This document shows positions 58,938-64,000 of a stretch of 64,000 nt of DNA, piece after piece. Origin of the DNA: Hymenobacter jeollabukensis (GTDB lineage Bacteria > Bacteroidota > Bacteroidia > Cytophagales > Hymenobacteraceae). The notes below the pieces were generated by a model. The model saw only the letters and a list, made by a program, of their open reading frames with translations. It had not been told where the DNA came from and did no database searches. Every line of letters starts with the position of its first letter. Position 1 is the first letter of the stretch. The DNA lies in assembly GCF_005771675.1 (NCBI RefSeq), contig NZ_VAJM01000018.1, positions 28,785-92,784 on the forward strand. The letters are read 5' to 3'. The position numbers were made by a program, and so were the translations under genes.

Positions 58938-60140
58938 ATGGCAACACCTGCTAAACCACACGACGCGCAATTCTTACGAACCCGTAAAATGGCGACCTTC
59001 CTACCCATCGTAGGGGTACCGTTTATGGCGGTCATGTTCTTCCTGGGTGGCGGTGGCAAAGGCACCCCGGCTGAAGCGCAAAACGTCGAATCCGGCTTTA
59101 ATACCGAATTGCCGACTGCTGAGAAGGCTACGATAACGGATAGTAAGCTGGAAGCCTACGCCAGCCCGGTTGACTCCATGCGCAACCGGGGCCTGGTTGA
59201 TTCCAGGATTGATACCGCGTCAGGTGGAGGGCTTTCCTATGGCATCCAGGCCGACGGTAAAGCCGGCCCGAACGGCTCGGTTGATAATTCGGTCGCCGCG
59301 GCCCAAGCGCAGCTCATTGCCGCGCAGCAGGCGCAGCTCAACGGGGGCATGGCGGCCAACACGACCGCGCAGGCCGGTTCGCAGCCTGGCTCACTCACCC
59401 CGGAGGAAAAAATGGAGCTGATGCGGTCGGAGCACGAGCGGGAATTAGCGGAAGCGCGGGCGCAGGCGCAGATGGCTACGCTTATGGCGCAGTCGAACGC
59501 AGCCAGTGGCGGTGCAGCTCCTCGAACGATGGCCGCAGTTCCCAAAAAGAAAAAACCGGTCACCAAGGTGCGGGCCATTGACGAGGACGCGGTCGTGTCG
59601 CGTCTGGGCTCAAATAGTACTGGCCGGAAGCGCACGGCTTCTTTCCAGGGCTTTGATTCGGAAGGCAACGCGGGTACGGAAGCCAACACCCTGCCGGCGG
59701 TCATCCACGAATCGCAGGAGGTCGTTTCGGGGTCCCTGGTGAAGATGCGCCTGACGGAACCGGCCGTCATTAACGGACACAAGCTGCCGGCCAACACCTT
59801 TATCTACGGCAAGTGCAGCCTGGCCGGCGAACGCCTCAGCATTGCCATTGAAACGCTTAAATCCGGCAACAACGTGTTTCCGGCCTCGCTGGAGGTGTAC
59901 GACGTGGACGGCCTAGAAGGGCTGCACATTCCCGGCGCTATCACGCGGGACGCAGCCAAGCAGGCCGGCGCCAACAGCATGGACGCGGCCGATATGATGA
60001 CGATGAGTGCCGACCCGGCAATGGCCGCGGCGGGGGTGGCGGTAAGTGCCGCCAAAGGCCTCGGCAAAAACAAGATTCGGATGGTGAAAGTCCGTCTGAA
60101 GGCTGGCTACAATATCATGCTCAAAGTGGACAAAGAATAA
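58938..60140 (+). CDS. traM: TraM, VirB10-like
   Basis: 400 residues from the ATG at 58938: N-terminal membrane helix (FLPIVGVPFMAVMFFLGGGG), long Gln/Ala coiled linker, then the conserved C-terminal domain (LPAVIHESQEVVSGSLVKMR, LTEPAVINGHKLPANTFIYG, LEVYDVDGLEGLHIPGA). Spans the periplasm to link inner and outer complexes. Confidence 0.92.
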   Translation: MATPAKPHDAQFLRTRKMATFLPIVGVPFMAVMFFLGGGGKGTPAEAQNVESGFNTELPTAEKATITDSKLEAYASPVDSMRNRGLVDSRIDTASGGGLSYGIQADGKAGPNGSVDNSVAAAQAQLIAAQQAQLNGGMAANTTAQAGSQPGSLTPEEKMELMRSEHERELAEARAQAQMATLMAQSNAASGGAAPRTMAAVPKKKKPVTKVRAIDEDAVVSRLGSNSTGRKRTASFQGFDSEGNAGTEANTLPAVIHESQEVVSGSLVKMRLTEPAVINGHKLPANTFIYGKCSLAGERLSIAIETLKSGNNVFPASLEVYDVDGLEGLHIPGAITRDAAKQAGANSMDAADMMTMSADPAMAAAGVAVSAAKGLGKNKIRMVKVRLKAGYNIMLKVDKE

Positions 60141-60149
60141 CTCTTCCTT

Positions 60150-61316
60150 ATGAAAACGACCTCCTGTCTGGCGCTGACCCTGGTGCTGCTCACCGTTCGC
60201 CCCACTAGTGCGGTGGCTCAAACTACCGCGTCATCTCAGAAGCTACCCAATGCGACCGAAGCCACTAAGCTACCCACCTTGCCACTATATGTGAGCGACC
60301 AGAAAACGACCCACCTGGTCTTTCCCAGTCCGGTTACCTATGTCGATTTGGGCAGTACCGGCCTGATTGCCGCCAAGGCAACCGGCTCGGAAAACATCGT
60401 TCGCGTGAAGGCAGCCAGCGCGGGTTTTGGGGAAACCAACATGACCGTGCTAACGACGGGCGGCAAGCTCTACTCGTTTGTGGTGAATTATCAGCGGAGC
60501 CCGCGCATGGTGGGCATCGACCTGGGCACGGCCAATGGCAGCGCCGATAAGGGCAAGCTGCCCACTACGGCGCTGTATGTGAGCGACCAGAAAACAACGC
60601 ACCTGGTTTTTCCTTATCCGGTTACCTATGTGGACCTGGGTAACTCGGGCATCATCGCGGCCAAGGCTACCGGCGCGGAGAATATCGTGCGCGTAAAATC
60701 AGCGGGTACCCGCTTTCCCGAGACCAACATCACGGTGCTCACCTCGAACGGCAAGCTGTATATGTTCACGGTGAACTATCAGCACGACCCCAAGGTGCTC
60801 AGCCTCGACATGGGCGCAGCATCTTCGCAGGTTACCAGCAGTGAATCAGGGGAAGCCATTCTATCAAACTCGCCCATTCCCCAAGGCAACTTGGATGCCT
60901 ACTCCAAGCAGGCACTGGCACGGGGCGGCTCGTCGGCCGGCGAAAGCAAAAACCAGCTCACCGTTAAGTGTGGCGACGTTGGTTACAAGCAAGAAACGCT
61001 GTTCTTCCCCCTGCACGTTGCCAACAAGTCGAACGTGACTTATGACGTCGACTTCGTGAAGTTCTACATTCAGGATAAGAAAGTAGCGAAGCGCACAGCC
61101 GAGCAAGCCATTGAAATCACCCCTATCTACGTTTACAACGGCTCCCAAAAGAAGATTGACGTAAAAGGCAAACTGGAACAGGTGTACGTTTTCAAGAAGT
61201 TTACCATCCCGGACCAAAAGCAGCTCATCATCGAAGTTTATGAGAAGGGGGGCGGGCGTAACGTCAAGCTCCACCTTGCGAATTCGGACCTGCTCAAGGC
61301 CCGAACGTTCCAATAA
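60150..61316 (+). CDS. traN: TraN, VirB9-like, with duplicated N-terminal domain
   Basis: 388 residues with a signal peptide (MKTTSCLALTLVLLTVRP…AVAQ). Residues ~45-120 and ~132-210 repeat the same ~80-residue domain (LYVSDQKTTHLVFPSPVTYV versus LYVSDQKTTHLVFPYPVTYV). The C-terminal part (CGDVGYKQETLFFPLHVANK, KFTIPDQKQLIIEVYEKGGG) is the usual TraN core. Family members normally have one N-terminal copy. Confidence 0.9.
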   Translation: MKTTSCLALTLVLLTVRPTSAVAQTTASSQKLPNATEATKLPTLPLYVSDQKTTHLVFPSPVTYVDLGSTGLIAAKATGSENIVRVKAASAGFGETNMTVLTTGGKLYSFVVNYQRSPRMVGIDLGTANGSADKGKLPTTALYVSDQKTTHLVFPYPVTYVDLGNSGIIAAKATGAENIVRVKSAGTRFPETNITVLTSNGKLYMFTVNYQHDPKVLSLDMGAASSQVTSSESGEAILSNSPIPQGNLDAYSKQALARGGSSAGESKNQLTVKCGDVGYKQETLFFPLHVANKSNVTYDVDFVKFYIQDKKVAKRTAEQAIEITPIYVYNGSQKKIDVKGKLEQVYVFKKFTIPDQKQLIIEVYEKGGGRNVKLHLANSDLLKARTFQ

Positions 61317-61331
61317 GTTCGGCTTTACCTT

Positions 61332-61637
61332 ATGCTTTTTCGCGCCATGAAAATCACTCAATCGCCCCGATTAGCGGCCCTACTAGCTAGCCTATTTGAG
61401 AATCCTAGCCCAAATTATGCGCTGATGGCAATGCTGGTGCTAGTAGCCGGCGCTACGGTTGTGTTTGGGGAAAACCGCGTACCAGAACCCATTGTGCACT
61501 CAGTTATGCTGCTGACCATGCTTGGAGTATCACGCTTGTTCAATGCTGGCCTGTTGCGCACGTTTTGGTATGTGACTGTAGGTCTGATTTCCCTGGTATT
61601 GATGCTTGACGTGGCACTCATGGTAATGAGTGCGTAG
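61332..61637 (+). CDS. Small membrane protein
   Basis: 101 residues with three membrane segments (about 30-46, 55-70, 75-98). Start at 61332 or an internal Met at 61347. Possibly a late accessory gene of the transfer operon; not recognised. Confidence 0.6.
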   Translation: MLFRAMKITQSPRLAALLASLFENPSPNYALMAMLVLVAGATVVFGENRVPEPIVHSVMLLTMLGVSRLFNAGLLRTFWYVTVGLISLVLMLDVALMVMSA

Positions 61638-61700
61638 CCTTTGAGGTTGTGTTTCATCCTTAAACTTTCAAGTCCCTTTCTCTCGCATTATCCCTCGACT

Positions 61701-62906
61701 TTGGAGCCAATTAGCGTTTACCTTGACCATAACATTCTGAATGATGTTGCCCCACCTAAGCAAGAGTGGACCACTACCAAATGGGGAGCTTATCTTCTGG
61801 ACCAGACTCAAAAAGGCCACATAGAAGTCTACGCCAGCCCGACCAACTGCCTTGAAATCGCGCTGACCAAGGACTTGGACCATCGTCATAACATGGCACG
61901 GGCGCTCAATACGCTTATCAGCGGGCATCGCATGTTGCCCACCTATGAATTTATCATCGTTCATAACTTACTCCGCCATGTTAATGGAAACTGGCCGGGC
62001 ACCATTAATGAATCGCGGTTTCAAAGGATTTCGAGGCAATCATCTCGCACGTATATAGCGTTGCTAGGTCAATTAGCGGCGTTGAGAGACTACGACTGCT
62101 CAAAAGGTCTTGCGGGCATCATCGCCCCCAAAATCATCAGCCAGCTTATACAGGGAGAAATATTCAGGAACCCGTTGGCTGAACTACAGAAACGACTGGC
62201 AGGATTACGCCAGGTAACGGTGCAGGCGCAAGACGCATTCGCAGCATATGATAACAAAAGCCTTGACGAATTAACTGACCTTAAGGACAGCCTGTTGGAG
62301 GAGTCCTTTGAGGTCGATAAAAGAGCCATCAAGTTTCTCAAGGACAATAAAGCCGAGTTTATTGAGGGCTACGCACAAGATGAGCTTCGCTCGTCCATCT
62401 ACCAGGTATTTCTCTATTCTGAAGACCTGGAGGTGTGTTTTGCTGGTGTTGAACAGGTTGTTCGGGGATGGGCCACCGTGCATCCCCTCGAGTCAACAAA
62501 TCCAGCCTTTCAACCAACGCCACTTCCGCAAGCCCTCACTGCTGCCTTCGCGTCTGGCCGAATTACCAGGAACGATAGATATGTAGTCTTGAAAGCTCTA
62601 GGAGCACGCTTTTCACCCTTTTTGGATGTACCAAAGCTGTATTCATCAGCTGTTTTTAACGAGATGGAACGCACTCTCAATAAAGGGAAACTGCCAACAG
62701 GGGGGCTTGCACTTGATTGCCAGCACGCGCTAGCGTGCGCAGCTACCGAATTCTTCTTGGTCCGCGACGCTATTTTGTTGGACACGGTTAAGCGCTGGCA
62801 CGCAACAATCATGAAGGAGTCTACCTTGTTCCGTGAATCGGCCGACAGTCTGAGTGACTTTGAACGCAAAGTAGAAAAGCGTCTTAAATCTTTGAGTACC
62901 AAATAG
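61701..62906 (+). CDS. PIN-like domain protein
   Basis: About 401 residues from the TTG at 61701; another TTG at 61641 would add 20. There is no early ATG. The start (ISVYLDHNILNDV) holds a first PIN Asp, NCLEIALTKD a Glu, and near the end ALDCQHALACAATEFF then LVRDAIL gives the Asp…His…Asp pattern of PIN ribonucleases split by a large helical insert. Nuclease activity is inferred. Distinct from the tra genes and probably cargo. Confidence 0.5.
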   Translation: MEPISVYLDHNILNDVAPPKQEWTTTKWGAYLLDQTQKGHIEVYASPTNCLEIALTKDLDHRHNMARALNTLISGHRMLPTYEFIIVHNLLRHVNGNWPGTINESRFQRISRQSSRTYIALLGQLAALRDYDCSKGLAGIIAPKIISQLIQGEIFRNPLAELQKRLAGLRQVTVQAQDAFAAYDNKSLDELTDLKDSLLEESFEVDKRAIKFLKDNKAEFIEGYAQDELRSSIYQVFLYSEDLEVCFAGVEQVVRGWATVHPLESTNPAFQPTPLPQALTAAFASGRITRNDRYVVLKALGARFSPFLDVPKLYSSAVFNEMERTLNKGKLPTGGLALDCQHALACAATEFFLVRDAILLDTVKRWHATIMKESTLFRESADSLSDFERKVEKRLKSLSTK

Positions 62907-63061
62907 GGTAGAAGGTCACACTTAAATGAAAGTATTAATGCAGCATTGTCAAGCTCATCTCTACGCTTTCCGTTTACGTAGATAAGCAGGTTCTCTGTAG
63001 GAGCGAGGATAATATAGAGTGGTACAAGTAATTTGATACCCCCATTATAATTCTGATTGCT

Positions 63062-63610
63062 ATGCCCAACTACCAACAAGGCTACGAGGATGGCCGCTCT
63101 GCTCAGCGTTACTCTGCTCAAACCTCCAGCCAGTTCGGGAAAGGCTTAGGCACTCTCATTGCCTGGGCATTTATCGCGGGCACTCGGATTGCAGTTGAAG
63201 TCTTGGTAGCAGCTCCGTTTCTAATTCTCGGCTTTGTTGTAATGGCTCCGCTGGACTTCCTTGGTCCAATGCTCGGGGCCGTGCGCGTGACCGGCATGGT
63301 TCTGGTAGCCTTCCTGGCTTTCGCGGGTCTATACTGGCTTAAGGGGTGCATAGTGGCTTTGCGGCACCGCCCGGGCCGGCTCTGGCTGCTACCCTTCGCA
63401 CTGTGCGTTAGTGTAGCTTGCCTGCTGCCGGGCTGGCTGGTTCGGTCACTGGTCATCAGCTCGTTTCCTACCGCTGGCCCGCTGTGGGGATGGGGTCTGG
63501 GCCTGGCCTTTGCCTTGTTCGCTTTCGGCCGCTACCGCTTCACCGAGCATAGCGCCCCGGACCTGATGGACTGGTCTTATAGCCGGGGTTACCGGTGGAC
63601 CAATAAGTAA
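63062..63610 (+). CDS. Polytopic membrane protein
   Basis: 182 residues: polar N-terminus (MPNYQQGYEDGRSAQRYSAQ) and about four membrane segments between 25 and 155, then a soluble tail (DLMDWSYSRGYRWTNK). No family recognised. Separated from the previous gene by a 155-bp AT-rich gap. Confidence 0.65.
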   Translation: MPNYQQGYEDGRSAQRYSAQTSSQFGKGLGTLIAWAFIAGTRIAVEVLVAAPFLILGFVVMAPLDFLGPMLGAVRVTGMVLVAFLAFAGLYWLKGCIVALRHRPGRLWLLPFALCVSVACLLPGWLVRSLVISSFPTAGPLWGWGLGLAFALFAFGRYRFTEHSAPDLMDWSYSRGYRWTNK

Positions 63611-63624
63611 GTATTGCTCCTGCT

Positions 63625-64000
63625 TTAGCCTAATTTAGGCCCTCGTCGCTTTGGCTCGGGGGCTTTTTGTTGTTTGGGAGGAGCTGGATTGGACAAGGCC
63701 CTTTCACCCTTTGGTTCATGTTGCGTAATTGGCTGCTGCAACGTCACGCCGTGCTGTTGCTGGTTGAGTTGGGGCCGGAAGACCTTCACGGCCTGGCCAA
63801 CTGCCTGGGAGTAGCGCAGGAGCATGGCCTTATCCGACAACTGCGCTGCGGCTGAGCGGGCAACCACTACGTAGGGCTTCTGCAATTCATCCAGCGTGGC
63901 TTGCTCGGTGAGGGCTGCCGGGCGGGCCATCACGGCGGCCTGCACGTAGGTAAGAAGCGGGGACATAATCGCTGCACCGTTGGCGTCCTTTAAGGGAGCC
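63625..64000 (-). CDS. 3' part of a gene continuing beyond the window, with the shared basic tail
   Basis: The minus frame is open to the window edge, so the ATG at 63966 (MSPLLTYVQAAVMARPAALT) is probably internal. The visible part is helical, followed by a Gln/Pro linker and the ending KAPEPKRRGPKLG. This tail equals those of the relaxase, TOPRIM and DUF3945 proteins. Family unknown from this fragment. Confidence 0.65.
   Translation of the reverse strand, partial: APLKDANGAAIMSPLLTYVQAAVMARPAALTEQATLDELQKPYVVVARSAAAQLSDKAMLLRYSQAVGQAVKVFRPQLNQQQHGVTLQQPITQHEPKGERALSNPAPPKQQKAPEPKRRGPKLG

Noticed and set aside
62907..63061. Minus-strand coding-like stretch (LVPLYIILAPTENLLIYV)
   Set aside because: Short, AT-rich, no start or stop context; could be chance.
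1..64000. tRNA or rRNA genes
   Set aside because: None was noticed on reading; no cloverleaf candidate could be supported.

Overview
The window looks like part of a large conjugative plasmid of a Bacteroidota host, most likely a Hymenobacter-type bacterium (inference). Direct evidence: a Rep_3-type initiator beside an iteron array, a transfer cluster with the order and protein types of the Bacteroidetes TraA-TraN family, a relaxase/MobC/coupling-protein set, ArdC, Bacteroidetes promoter signatures (TTG-N19-TAnnTTTG), and starts preceded by pyrimidine-rich leaders instead of Shine-Dalgarno sequences.

Layout. 0.2-2.1 kb: umuDC-type error-prone polymerase. 2.1-5.6 kb: compact operon of seven small unknown genes meeting a VRR-NUC-like gene. 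6-7.8 kb: XRE regulator and a uracil-DNA-glycosylase-like gene. 7.8-12.8 kb: minus-strand operons of small plasmid genes. 13-14.9 kb: replication origin with iterons, AT-rich stretch, inverted half-iteron operator and rep. 15.1-25.1 kb: cargo, an eleven-gene minus-strand efflux operon (TetR, TolC, HlyD lipoprotein, two ABC ATPases, two ABC-2 permeases, DUF2147, acyl carrier protein, adenylate cyclase) with TetR operators. 25-32.5 kb: accessory patchwork with TPR proteins, a complete IS3-family element with target duplication, gene fragments and a short repeat found at gene junctions. 32.5-36.8 kb: minus-strand operons including ardC. 37.2-40.7 kb: exported-protein operon and a MORN-like protein. 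40.7-48.9 kb: minus-strand DNA-processing block (TOPRIM primase-like protein, DUF3945 protein, regulator, coupling protein, relaxase, MobC). 48.9-49.6 kb: oriT candidate and an octamer repeat array. 49.6-61.3 kb: plus-strand parA/traB/traE-G/traI/traJ/traK/traM/traN mating-apparatus operon. 61.3-64 kb: small membrane proteins, a PIN-like protein and the start-truncated end of another minus-strand gene.

How it fits together. Rep acts at the iterons. The relaxase, MobC and coupling protein would process oriT and pass the strand to the TraG-N channel. ParA may act with the octamer array. Two linked observations stand out. First, four proteins (relaxase, TOPRIM protein, DUF3945 protein and the partial protein at the right edge) end in the same basic tail, [K/R/T]-[K/R]-R-[G/A]-P-[K/R]-L, after a Pro/Gln-rich linker, which suggests a C-terminal signal for co-transfer through the type IV apparatus. 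Second, four copies of a ~110 bp inverted-repeat-rich element sit directly upstream of the minus-strand operons that carry ardC and the unknown small genes, resembling the repeated leading-region (single-strand) promoters of other conjugative plasmids. Both are inferences from sequence pattern.
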